A stretch of 64,000 nucleotides of DNA from Caulobacteraceae bacterium (GTDB lineage: Bacteria; Pseudomonadota; Alphaproteobacteria; Caulobacterales; Caulobacteraceae). The stretch covers positions 1 through 64,000 of the forward strand of contig CANJPZ010000009.1 in NCBI GenBank assembly GCA_947476325.1, read 5' to 3'. Each line of letters begins with the position of its first letter. Position 1 is the first letter of the stretch. This document shows, piece by piece, positions 56,280-64,000 of the stretch. The translations under genes and the position numbers were made by a program. The notes under the pieces are model-generated. The model saw nothing but the letters and a program-made list of their open reading frames with translations, did no database searches and was not told where the DNA came from.

Positions 56280-57243
56280 CCCGATATTCCGCCGCTTCCT
56301 TCCTGATCCCTACATCATCGCCATCCTGGCGTCGGTGGCGCTGGCGATGCTGCTGCCGGTGCATGGATCGGCCGTCGCCCCGTTCAGCCTGGCGACCAAG
56401 CTGGCCGTCGCCCTGCTGTTCTTCCTCTATGGCGCGCGCCTGCCGCGCGAGGTGGTGATCGCCGGGCTGGTGCGCTGGCGCCTGCACCTGCTGACCCTGT
56501 CGATCACCTTTGTCCTGTTCCCGCTGCTCAGCCTTGCCTGGCCGCTCCTACCGTCCTGGCTGCTGGCCCCGTCGCTGGTGGCGGGCGTGACCTATCTGTG
56601 CTGCCTGCCCTCGACCATCCAGTCCTCGGTCGCCCTGGTCGCCAGCGCCCGGGGCGATGTCGCCGCGGCGGTCTGTTCGGCCTCGGGATCCAACCTGCTG
56701 GGCGTGGTCCTAAGTCCCCTGCTGGTCGGCCTGCTGATGCATGCCCAGGGCGGCCACGTTTCGGTCGATGCGGTGCGCGGCATCGTCCTGCAGCTGCTGG
56801 CCCCCTTCGTGGTGGGTCAGATCGTCCACCCCTGGGTCGGCCCGGTGCTGGCCCGGGTCAAGGACCGGCTGGTCTACTATGACCGCCTGACCATCATGAT
56901 GATCGTCTACGGGGCGTTCAGCGCCGCGGTGATCGGCGGCATCTGGCGCCAGGTCACGCCCGCCCACCTCCTGGCCCTGACCGGGCTCTGCGGCGCCCTG
57001 GTGGCCCTGATCATGACCATCTGCATCCGCTCGGCCCGGGCGGCTGGCTTTTCGACAGAAGACGAGATCGTCGTCGCCTTCTGCGGCACGCAAAAAGGCC
57101 TGGCGGCGGGCGTACCCATGGCCAGCCTGATCTTTGCCCCGGCCCAGGTCGGCCTGATCCTGCTGCCGATCCTGATCTACCACCCCCTGCAGCTGATGAC
57201 CTGCGCGGTCATGGCCGGGCAGTATGCGCGGCGCAGCGCCTAG
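56272..57243 (+). CDS. Bile acid:sodium symporter family transporter
   Basis: 323 residues from a GTG that overlaps the purF 3' end by 8 bases; the frame continues upstream only as purF shadow. About ten hydrophobic helices, with PYIIAILASVALAMLLPVHG at the start and the family-typical CCLPSTIQSSVALVASARGD and FCGTQKGLAAGVPMASLIF. It belongs to the SBF-like/YfeH branch, whose substrates are unknown; the name does not imply bile acids here. Confidence 0.9.
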   Translation: MGSPIFRRFLPDPYIIAILASVALAMLLPVHGSAVAPFSLATKLAVALLFFLYGARLPREVVIAGLVRWRLHLLTLSITFVLFPLLSLAWPLLPSWLLAPSLVAGVTYLCCLPSTIQSSVALVASARGDVAAAVCSASGSNLLGVVLSPLLVGLLMHAQGGHVSVDAVRGIVLQLLAPFVVGQIVHPWVGPVLARVKDRLVYYDRLTIMMIVYGAFSAAVIGGIWRQVTPAHLLALTGLCGALVALIMTICIRSARAAGFSTEDEIVVAFCGTQKGLAAGVPMASLIFAPAQVGLILLPILIYHPLQLMTCAVMAGQYARRSA

Positions 57244-57246
57244 CCC

Positions 57247-57627
57247 ATGCCGTCCCCCGACGCTGCGATCCGCGCCAGACGCAAGCTGACCAACCGCCTG
57301 ATCGCCGCGCACGACGCGGCCCGCCTGCGCCCGCACCTGACAGGCGACGTCGTGCTGATCGCCGGCGACGGCGCGCTGATATCGGGCGCCGAGGCCGTGA
57401 TCGCCGCCTTCGCCGCCCAGTTCGCCGAACCCGCCTTCATCACCTATGTGCGCACCACCGAAACGGTCGAGTTCGCCGCCGACGGGGCCCGCGCCGCCGA
57501 GACGGGCCGCTGGGTCGGAACCTGGACAGGCGGCGTGGAGATGAGCGGCGTCTACACGGCCGCCTGGCGCGAAAGCCGCGGCCAGTGGCTGCTGGAGCGG
57601 GAGCTGTACGTCACGCTGAAGGGGTGA
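57247..57627 (+). CDS. SnoaL/DUF4440-like NTF2-fold protein
   Basis: 126 residues, three bases after the transporter stop, so likely co-transcribed. Helical N-terminus (ARRKLTNRLIAAHDAARLRP), then ISGAEAVIAAFAAQFAE and beta-strands ending SGVYTAAWRES, WLLERELYVTLKG, the usual NTF2-like cone. No catalytic residues can be assigned. Confidence 0.75.
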   Translation: MPSPDAAIRARRKLTNRLIAAHDAARLRPHLTGDVVLIAGDGALISGAEAVIAAFAAQFAEPAFITYVRTTETVEFAADGARAAETGRWVGTWTGGVEMSGVYTAAWRESRGQWLLERELYVTLKG

Positions 57628-57750
57628 CGGCGAATTCGCGCTCACGAATCAGCTTCGATGCGCTGCCCCTGTCGCCGTCCGAACACCCCGTGTCACAGAC
57701 CGCCGCCCAAACCGTAGTACCCGCCCCGACTTTTCGCTAGAAGCCCTCGC

Positions 57751-58497
57751 ATGACCGCCCCCCTCCCTCTCGACGGCAAGATCGCCCTCGTCACCGGCGC
57801 CTCGCGCGGCATCGGCCGCGCCGCAGCCCTCGCCCTGGCCAAATCCGGCGCCCACATCGTCGCCATCGCCCGCACGCAAGGCGGCCTTGAAGAGCTCGAC
57901 GACGAAATCCGCGCAGCCACCGGCCAGAGCGCAACCATCGTCCCCCTCGACCTGGCCGAGGCCGACGGCATCGACCTGGTGGGCGGGGCCATCCACCAGC
58001 GGTTCGGGCGGCTGGATATCCTGGTTCACGCCGGCGCCATGCTGGGCGGCCTGACCCCTGTCTCCCACGTCGATCCGAAACAGTGGGACAAGATCGTCGC
58101 GGTCAATTTCGACGCCGTCCACCGGCTGATCCGCTCGTTCGAGCCCCTGCTGAAGGCCGCGCCTGCCGGCCGGGCCATCTTCCTGACCACCGGTGTCGTC
58201 GCCCGCCCGCGCGCCTTCTGGGGACCCTACGCCGCCACCAAGGCCGGCATGGAGGCTCTGGTCCGCTGCTGGGCCGACGAGGTCGAACACACCGCCATCC
58301 GCGCGGCTATCGTCGATCCCGACCGCATGCGCACCAAAATGCGCGCCGAAGCCTTCCCGGGCGAGGATCCCCTCACCCTGCCCCACCCCGACGAGATCGG
58401 CCCCCTGATCGTCGAACTGGCGAGCGCCGAGCTTGGCCTGCCGAGCGAAAACGTCGTGTTCTCAACCTGGAAAGCAGCGCAACCCGCCACCGCCTGA
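57751..58497 (+). CDS. SDR-family oxidoreductase
   Basis: 248 residues. Rossmann glycine motif VTGASRGIGRAAALALA, catalytic region FLTTGVVARPRAFWGPYAAT with the YxxxK pair in YAATKAGMEAL. The usual NAG motif is replaced by LVHAGAMLG, and the catalytic Ser is Thr (FLTTG). Substrate unknown. A long palindromic repeat lies downstream. Confidence 0.9.
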   Translation: MTAPLPLDGKIALVTGASRGIGRAAALALAKSGAHIVAIARTQGGLEELDDEIRAATGQSATIVPLDLAEADGIDLVGGAIHQRFGRLDILVHAGAMLGGLTPVSHVDPKQWDKIVAVNFDAVHRLIRSFEPLLKAAPAGRAIFLTTGVVARPRAFWGPYAATKAGMEALVRCWADEVEHTAIRAAIVDPDRMRTKMRAEAFPGEDPLTLPHPDEIGPLIVELASAELGLPSENVVFSTWKAAQPATA

Positions 58498-58511
58498 GCG
58501 CCGCGTAGCGA

Positions 58512-58646
58512 CAAGAAAGCAAGAAAACCACAAAGACACAAAGGGAAGACACGAAGGGCACGAAGGGCACGAAGCGGTTCGCAGCGTACCGATAGCTTTG
58601 TGTCTTTGTGCGACCTTCGTGCCTTTGTGGTTTTCTGACTTTCTTG
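58512..58646. repeat. Large inverted repeat rich in CACAAAG motifs
   Basis: Left arm CAAGAAAGCAAGAAAACCAC, continuing with AAAGACACAAAG and tandem GGGCACGAA units; right arm CTTTGTGTCTTTGTG ... CCTTTGTGGTTTTC ... CTTTCTTG. The arms match over most of 50 bases. Its lower GC content stands out from the neighbours. It lies between convergent SDR and der genes and could end both transcripts. Confidence 0.85.
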
Positions 58647-58683
58647 CGGCGCTCACCGCGCCCCAGATGCTACGGGAAACACC

Positions 58684-60276
58684 CTACCGCTTGCGCATAG
58701 GCGCCCGCGGCGCCGGCCTGCCCGAGCGCATCACCTTGGCGGCGGCGGCCTTTTTCAGGCCAACGCCCTTCGACGTCCCCTTCGGCCCGGGCTTCTTCTT
58801 GATTACTGCGCGTTTGACCGCCACCCGCGACGGGCCATCCTTGGCCGCCGCCTGTTTGGCGATTGATTTGGCCAGGCCCGAGGCGCGCTTGGGCTTGTAG
58901 GCCGCGCCCGGCTTGGGTGGCGCATTGCCGCTCTTGGCCTCGCCCTCGGCATAGGGGTTCTTGCCTGACTTGATGGTGATCCGCAAAGGAACCCCCGGCA
59001 AATCAAAGCTTTCCCGCAAACTGTTCACCAGATATCTTCGGTACTGCTCCGGCATCTGATCGGCGCGCGACGAGAACAGCACAAAGGTCGGCGGCCGCGC
59101 CTTGGTCTGGGCCATGTACTTCGGCTTGATGCGCCTGCCCCCCACGGCCGGAGGCGGATGGCGCTCCATGGCCAGCTGCAGCCAGTCGTTCAGGTCGCGC
59201 GTCTTGATCTTCGACGACCAGTCGCGGTGCACCTTCAGCACCGCCGGCATCAACCGCTCGACGCCCCGCCCCGTCTCGCCCGACAGCGCGATGACCGGCG
59301 CGCCGCGCACCTGGGGCAGCATGCGCTCGGCGTGCTCGATAAAGTCCTTCAGCGTCTTCTGCGGGTCCTCGACCAGGTCCCATTTGGCCAGCACAAACAC
59401 CAGGCCCCGGCCTTCCCGCTCGATCAGGTCGGCGATCTGCAGATCCTGAGTCTCGAACGGGTGCGTCGCATCCATCACCAACACCACGATCTCGGCAAAG
59501 GTGATCGCCCGGATAGTGTCGTGGGTGGACAGCTTTTCCAGCTTTTCGTTGATCCGCGCCTTGCGCCGCAGGCCGGCGGTGTCCACCAGCCGGATGTTCC
59601 GCCCGTCCCAGGCCCAGTCGACCGGAATGGCGTCGCGGGTGATCCCGGCCTCCGGCCCGGTCAGTAGCCGGTCCTCGCCCACCAGACGGTTGATCAGGGT
59701 CGACTTGCCCGCGTTGGGCCGCCCGACGATGGCCAGCATGATCGGCTTGTCGCCGGCCTCGGGGTCTTCTTCATAAGCCACGTCCGCCTCGGCGGCGACC
59801 AGGGCGGCATAAAGCTCGGCCATGCCCTCGCCGTGTTCGGCCGAGATCTGGATCGGCTCGTCGAACCCCAGATTAAAGCCTTCCATGGCCCCTTCGGCGC
59901 CGGCCTTGCCCTCGGCCTTGTTGGCGGCCAGCAAAACCGGCTTGCCGCTCTTGCGCAGGATCTCGGCGAACACATGATCGTCCGGCGTCACGCCCTCGCG
60001 CGAGTCCATCAGGAACAGGCAGACCTGCGCCTCTGCGATGGCCAGTTCGGTCTGGGCCCGCATGCGCGCTTCCAGGCTCTCGTCCTTGACGTCCTCGAAG
60101 CCTGCGGTGTCGATCAGGATCAGGTCCAGGTCGCCCAGGCGGCCCGGCGCGAACCGGCGGTCACGGGTGACGCCCGGCTGGTCGTCGACCAGCGCCAGCT
60201 TCTTGCCCGCCAGGCGGTTGAAGAGCGTGGACTTGCCCACATTGGGGCGGCCGACGATGGCGATTTTCAGCGCCAT
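58684..60276 (-). CDS. der: Ribosome-associated GTPase Der (EngA) with long basic C-terminal tail
   Basis: 530 residues; two GTPase domains and a KH-like domain. G1 motifs [14 protein letters not shown] and [15 protein letters not shown]3 DTAGFED and DTAGLRRK are intact. The G4 motifs are unusual: NKAE in domain 1 and AKWD in domain 2 instead of NKxD. KH-like region: [20 protein letters not shown]. About 80 residues of Lys/Ala/Pro-rich tail follow, longer than in E. coli. Needed for 50S assembly. Confidence 0.96.
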   Translation of the reverse strand: MALKIAIVGRPNVGKSTLFNRLAGKKLALVDDQPGVTRDRRFAPGRLGDLDLILIDTAGFEDVKDESLEARMRAQTELAIAEAQVCLFLMDSREGVTPDDHVFAEILRKSGKPVLLAANKAEGKAGAEGAMEGFNLGFDEPIQISAEHGEGMAELYAALVAAEADVAYEEDPEAGDKPIMLAIVGRPNAGKSTLINRLVGEDRLLTGPEAGITRDAIPVDWAWDGRNIRLVDTAGLRRKARINEKLEKLSTHDTIRAITFAEIVVLVMDATHPFETQDLQIADLIEREGRGLVFVLAKWDLVEDPQKTLKDFIEHAERMLPQVRGAPVIALSGETGRGVERLMPAVLKVHRDWSSKIKTRDLNDWLQLAMERHPPPAVGGRRIKPKYMAQTKARPPTFVLFSSRADQMPEQYRRYLVNSLRESFDLPGVPLRITIKSGKNPYAEGEAKSGNAPPKPGAAYKPKRASGLAKSIAKQAAAKDGPSRVAVKRAVIKKKPGPKGTSKGVGLKKAAAAKVMRSGRPAPRAPMRKR

Positions 60277-60300
60277 GTGCCGGCGTCTCCCTTGATCAGG

Positions 60301-61737
60301 CTAGCGGATGGCGACCAGTTCGCCGTTATCCAGCATGACATAGACCATATTGCCCGCCGCCATCGGCGTAATCAGCGCCGGCGCGCCCAGCTTGATGGTC
60401 TTTTGCAGCTCGCCCGTCTTGGCGTCCAGAGCGACGGCGTAACCGGAGCTGGAGACGCTGATCAGGCGGCCCGAGGCCAGGATCACGCCAGTCCAGTAGG
60501 TCCGGGAATTCTGGTCATTGCCTAGGCCGAACAGGCCACTGCGCTTGGCGTTCGAGGACTGGCCGGCGTTGAGGTTGTGAATCCAGAAGATCTGGCCGGA
60601 CTGACGCGAGATACAGATCACCTCGCCAGCCTTTGACACCACATAGACCACGTCCCCGGCGGCCCAGGGGGTCGTGCTGGTGACGATCGGCAGCTGCCAG
60701 CGCGCGGCGCCGGTGCGCAGATCGACCGCCGCGAAGGCGCCCGAGTGGCCGCCGGCGAACACGTCACCCTTGTAGACGATCGGCCGGCCCGCGATGTCGC
60801 GGATTTCCGACAGAGCCGTCGTGCGGCTGGTGTGGATCAGGTTGCCGGTCCACAGCTCGTTGCCGTTGGCCGATTGCAGGGCCGAAAGCTCGCCCGAGGC
60901 GAAGGCGGCGATGACCGTATCGCCCGAGATGGCCGGGCTGCTGGCCTGCAGCAGGCGGGCCGGCTCGACCAGCGCCTGATACTGCCATCCGGGCTGGCCG
61001 GTGGTGGCGCTGAAGGACTGCAGTTCGTTGTTGGTGTTGACAGCATAGACCCGGCCGTTGCCGACCGTCGGCGCGGCGTGGATCGGCGAGGAGACAGCTT
61101 GCCTCCAGACCGCGGCGCCGGTGCCGGCGTCCAGGGCGGCGACGAAGCGGTAGCCTGAGGTCACGTAAAGACGGCCGCCGTCATAGGCCAGGCCGCCGCC
61201 AAAGGTTTGATAATCCTCGTAAACGCCCTGCTTGATGAAGGGCAGTTTGACGTCCGGCAGATAGGCGCGGATGTCGCCGCTGGGGCCCATGTCGGCCGTC
61301 CAGATCGCGCCGCCGGTCAGGGCGTTGGTGGCGGTCACGCGGGCGCCAGCGTCCATCGTATAGACGCGGCCGCCCACGGCGACCGGCGGGGCTGTGACGA
61401 ACTGGGTCTTGGACGAGCCCTTGCCGACCTTGCGCTTCCAGGCGACTTGGAAGGCGGGAGCTGCGGCAACGTGCTCGACCGACTGCTCGGGTGAGCCGCC
61501 CGGCAGGGGCCAGTTGTCGAGAGGGGCTGCCGGCGGCAGGTAGAAGCCGACGCCCTGCAGGGCGGGCGCGACGCTCAATTGCTCGTCAACGGCCACCAGA
61601 GGGATGCGGACGCTGCCAACGGGCTCGGAATCAGCAGACTCCCGCGGCTTGGTGATGTTCAGGCGCGACAGCGTCGAGCAGCCCGTCAGAGCGATGATGG
61701 CGACCGCAGCGATGCAGAGCCTCTTGTAACCCATCAT
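60301..61737 (-). CDS. bamB: Outer-membrane assembly lipoprotein BamB-like (PQQ propeller)
   Basis: 478 residues. Lipoprotein signal peptide with lipobox LTGC (Cys20 from the ATG at 61737; a second ATG lies one codon later). Eight-bladed PQQ-type propeller repeats (GGRVYTMDAGARVTATNALT, DGGRLYVTSGYRFVAALDAG, GDVVYVVSKAGEVICISRQS). Scaffold of the BAM complex. The start overlaps the upstream gene stop (ATGA), and der follows after 24 bases. Confidence 0.93.
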   Translation of the reverse strand: MMGYKRLCIAAVAIIALTGCSTLSRLNITKPRESADSEPVGSVRIPLVAVDEQLSVAPALQGVGFYLPPAAPLDNWPLPGGSPEQSVEHVAAAPAFQVAWKRKVGKGSSKTQFVTAPPVAVGGRVYTMDAGARVTATNALTGGAIWTADMGPSGDIRAYLPDVKLPFIKQGVYEDYQTFGGGLAYDGGRLYVTSGYRFVAALDAGTGAAVWRQAVSSPIHAAPTVGNGRVYAVNTNNELQSFSATTGQPGWQYQALVEPARLLQASSPAISGDTVIAAFASGELSALQSANGNELWTGNLIHTSRTTALSEIRDIAGRPIVYKGDVFAGGHSGAFAAVDLRTGAARWQLPIVTSTTPWAAGDVVYVVSKAGEVICISRQSGQIFWIHNLNAGQSSNAKRSGLFGLGNDQNSRTYWTGVILASGRLISVSSSGYAVALDAKTGELQKTIKLGAPALITPMAAGNMVYVMLDNGELVAIR

Positions 61738-62516
61738 TTAGGGGCGGCTCCCTGGCCTTGACTCATGAGTTGCTGCAGCATCTCGGGCGTCATCTGACCG
61801 CCCTGGGCGGGGGGCGGCAGGGCCTTGATGGCCTCAACCAGCTTGGGCAGTTCAGCCGCCGCGCCCGAATCGATCAGGGCGACGGCGCCTTGCGCCCGCT
61901 GGATCAGCGCCGGCGGCGCATCGACGGCGGTGGTCAGGCTGACGAAATCCGTGCGCGCTTCGGCCGTCTTGCCCCAGCGCAGTTTGGCCCAGGCCAGGTC
62001 TTCGCGGGCGGCGGTGCTGAACGGACGTTTGCTGTCTGTGAGCGGTTTCAAGCGTTTCTCGAGGTCTGCGTAGGGCGCGGTATCGAGCAGGGCCCGGGCG
62101 GATTTAAGGCGGGCCAGATCGGCGAATACGGCGCCTTCCGGAGTCTTGGGCGCGGCATCAGCCGACAGCACGAACAGGGCCGCGGCGTCAGCGTCGCGGT
62201 TTTGGCCCAGGCGGATAGCCGCCTGCTGGGTCAGGGCGAAGGACTTGTAGATCGGGGTGCCCTTCTGGGCGATCTCGGCAAAGGCGGCGAAGGCGGCTTC
62301 GTTGTCGCCCCGCTGCAGGGTGTCGAGAGCCTTCTGGTAGTCCGAAGCCGCCGCGCTGGTGCGCCCGTTCGACCACACGGTGTAACCAATACCGCCGCCA
62401 CCGATAACCAACACGCCCAGCACCAGGCCAATGGCCCAGGGCAGCATCTTCATGCCCAGACGTTTGTACTGCTCGGCGCGAAGTTGCTCTTCAACTTCTT
62501 CAAAAAGATCGACCAC
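61734..62516 (-). CDS. YfgM-like membrane-anchored TPR protein
   Basis: 260 residues, GTG start. DLFEEVEEQLRAEQYKRLGM precedes one transmembrane helix (MLPWAIGLVLGVLVIGGGGI), then a periplasmic TPR_21-like helical domain (ASDYQKALDTLQRGDNEAAF ...). The position directly upstream of bamB matches yfgM-bamB-der of E. coli. YfgM is an ancillary partner of the SecYEG/periplasmic chaperone network. Confidence 0.88.
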   Translation of the reverse strand: MVDLFEEVEEQLRAEQYKRLGMKMLPWAIGLVLGVLVIGGGGIGYTVWSNGRTSAAASDYQKALDTLQRGDNEAAFAAFAEIAQKGTPIYKSFALTQQAAIRLGQNRDADAAALFVLSADAAPKTPEGAVFADLARLKSARALLDTAPYADLEKRLKPLTDSKRPFSTAAREDLAWAKLRWGKTAEARTDFVSLTTAVDAPPALIQRAQGAVALIDSGAAAELPKLVEAIKALPPPAQGGQMTPEMLQQLMSQGQGAAPK

Positions 62517-62611
62517 GACAAGGCGCTCCGCGTAAACGGCTGATCCGGATTTGGATTTCGGCGGTACCTATAGCCTAGACTGCCGCGCCGCAAACGCCGG
62601 TTTGGAAATTT

Positions 62612-63439
62612 TCAGTGCTTTTTGTTGAAATAAGTTTCCGCATCGCCCGGAAAGCGTCGCTGGCGCACATCGTCAGCATAGGCGCTCGCCGCCCTGGCGA
62701 TTTCACCCTTCAGATCCGCATAGCGGCGCACAAACTTGGGCGTCCAGTCGAACAGGCCCAGCATGTCGTCGGTGACCAGGATCTGGCCGTCACAACCGGC
62801 CGAGGCGCCGATGCCGATGGTCGGGACGCTGACCGCCGACGTCACCTCGCGCGCCAAGGCCTCGGCGACGCCTTCAACCACGATGCAGAACGCGCCGGCC
62901 GCCTCGGTGGCCCTGGCTTCCTCGATGACACGGCCCCATTCGTCATTGGTCCGCCCCTTGGCCTTGAAGGCGCCGTCGACCAGCACCGCCTGGGGCCGCA
63001 GGCCGACGTGACCCATCACCGGAATGCCGCGCTTGACCATATAGTCTATGGTGGCCGGCACGGTCGGGCCGCTCTCGACCTTCACCCCCTGGGCGCCGGT
63101 TTCCTTCATGATGCGGGCAGCGTTGGCGTAGGCCACTTCCGGCGCGCCCTCGTACGATCCGAACGGCATGTCGACCACGACCATGGCGTGACGCGACGCG
63201 CGCATCACCGCCTGGCCATGCAGGATCATCATCTCGAGCGTGACCCCGACCGTGTTGGGCAGGCCGTGCACCACCATGCCCACGGAATCGCCGACCAGCA
63301 GCAGGTCGCAGACCGGATCGAGAATCGCCGCCACCGGCGCGGTATAGGCGGTCAGACAGACGATGGGCTCGCCACCCTTGCGGGCGGTGATGTCGGGCGC
63401 GGCGACGCGCTTGATGGTCTCTTCGCGATGGGCGGACAT
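62612..63439 (-). CDS. panB: 3-methyl-2-oxobutanoate hydroxymethyltransferase
   Basis: First step of pantothenate synthesis, forming ketopantoate. 275 residues. [20 protein letters not shown], metal-binding [33 protein letters not shown] and GHVGLRPQ are all present. It stands alone (no panC beside it), 95 bases after the yfgM-like gene start region. Confidence 0.97.
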   Translation of the reverse strand: MSAHREETIKRVAAPDITARKGGEPIVCLTAYTAPVAAILDPVCDLLLVGDSVGMVVHGLPNTVGVTLEMMILHGQAVMRASRHAMVVVDMPFGSYEGAPEVAYANAARIMKETGAQGVKVESGPTVPATIDYMVKRGIPVMGHVGLRPQAVLVDGAFKAKGRTNDEWGRVIEEARATEAAGAFCIVVEGVAEALAREVTSAVSVPTIGIGASAGCDGQILVTDDMLGLFDWTPKFVRRYADLKGEIARAASAYADDVRQRRFPGDAETYFNKKH

Positions 63440-63582
63440 GGCCCCTTCCTAACCGAGCCGGGAAATCCTTGCTAGGGCGCTGTGGGACGACCAGGTGGGT
63501 TGCACTCCCGCGGAAAAATCTGGCGAGACCTCCACATCGGCGATCATCGCACGGTTTCGAAGTCTTGGTCGCCACCCTGGCG

Positions 63583-64000
63583 CTATTCGGATGCAGCCGG
63601 ATCGACGGTCACCCGGCGCATGTGCCGGCGCTGGCCCGGATAATCGTTGAGCGCAAAATGCCAGACCGAGCGGTTGTCCCAGAAGGCGATCGATCCGGCC
63701 CGCCAGGCGAAGCGGCAGGTGAAGCCTTCGTACCGGCAGTGCTCAAACAGGAAATTGAGCAGCGGCCGCGACTCCCGCTTCGTCCAGCCGTCGATGCGCA
63801 TCGTGAAGGCCGGATTGACATAGAGCGCCTTGCGGCCAGTTTCCGGGTGGGTCAGCACGACCGGGTGAATGAACTCGCCGAACGCCCCCTCGGCTTCAAC
63901 CACCGCCATCGACTTGCGCTTCTGCGCCGAATGTCCCTGGGCCGAGTACTCGCGACCCGCCGAATGGACGGCGTTGAGGCCCTCGAGCGTCTGCTTGAGC
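63583..64000 (-). CDS. TauD/TfdA-family 2-oxoglutarate dioxygenase (5' part outside window)
   Basis: The C-terminal 138 residues are visible; the start lies beyond the right edge. VVLTHPETGRKALYVNPAFT, a distal histidine/arginine region FWDNRSVWHFALNDYPGQRR and AWRAGSIAFWDN match TauD, including the distal Fe-ligand His (VWHFA) and the 2-oxoglutarate-binding Arg. The proximal HxD is outside the window. The substrate (taurine, alkylsulfate or other) is undetermined. Confidence 0.88.
   Translation of the reverse strand, partial: LKQTLEGLNAVHSAGREYSAQGHSAQKRKSMAVVEAEGAFGEFIHPVVLTHPETGRKALYVNPAFTMRIDGWTKRESRPLLNFLFEHCRYEGFTCRFAWRAGSIAFWDNRSVWHFALNDYPGQRRHMRRVTVDPAASE

Overview
The window is GC-rich chromosomal DNA from an alphaproteobacterium, most likely of the Caulobacterales (Caulobacter/Phenylobacterium/Brevundimonas-like; the genus cannot be fixed by eye). 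Supporting this: haem synthesis starts with an ALA synthase (HemA) and uses a HemB without zinc-ligand cysteines; riboflavin synthesis uses the RibBX type of DHBP synthase; the gene strings glyA-nrdR-rib-nusB-thiL, lptF-lptG-lptD-surA-pdxA-rsmA, fabD-fabG-acpP-fabF-mltG-yicC-gmk and dnaB-alr-radA-cvpA-purF are present; and several palindromic dispersed repeats lie between genes. Gene density is very high. No stretch above 300 bases lacks a gene. I see no tRNA, rRNA, CRISPR array, prophage or insertion sequence.

Layout. 1-2.6 kb (minus): proton-pumping pyrophosphatase hppA (cut by the left edge) and a small exported protein. 2.6-8.7 kb (minus): glyA, then a compact run nrdR-ribD'-ribE-ribBX-ribH-nusB-thiL with mostly 4-base overlaps, linking riboflavin synthesis with nrdR, nusB and thiL. 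8.8-10.8 kb: two-gene ABC-2 exporter and a small membrane protein. 10.9-14.7 kb: hemA and hemB flank an exported methyltransferase-like protein and a small membrane protein. 14.7-19.4 kb: secreted beta-propeller/phosphoesterase, enoyl-CoA hydratase, acyltransferase, small hypothetical. 19.5-24.2 kb: ndk, an ABC-F ATPase, an I78 inhibitor-like protein, holC, pepA. 24.3-32.7 kb (plus): LPS export and outer-membrane biogenesis (lptF, lptG, lptD, surA-like), pdxA, rsmA, and a GcvR-like ACT protein. 32.7-38.8 kb (minus): fatty-acid synthesis genes plus mltG, yicC, gmk. 38.9-41 kb (plus): exported peroxiredoxin and the rpsF-rpsR-rplI ribosomal operon. 41-47.8 kb is the most accessory-looking part: an exported protein of unknown role, two broken genes, a limonene-epoxide-hydrolase-like protein, an aspartic-protease-like protein, an omega-aminotransferase and an amidase. 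47.9-57.2 kb: dnaB, an orphan HTH antitoxin-like gene, alr, a low-complexity exported protein, a frameshifted Yip1 gene, radA, cvpA, purF, and an SBF-type transporter. 57.2-64 kb: NTF2-like protein, SDR, der, bamB with its YfgM-like partner, panB, and a TauD-like dioxygenase cut by the right edge.

I did not find an obviously new multi-gene system. The most notable points are three disrupted reading frames within about 10.5 kb (an in-frame amber codon in a YidB-family gene, and one-base frameshifts in a DUF3761 gene and a Yip1 gene); a ribD gene holding only the reductase domain next to a ribBX lacking the GTP cyclohydrolase II site, so two riboflavin steps must be encoded elsewhere; a methyltransferase-like and an epoxide-hydrolase-like protein that both carry export signals; and several unexplained inverted repeats.
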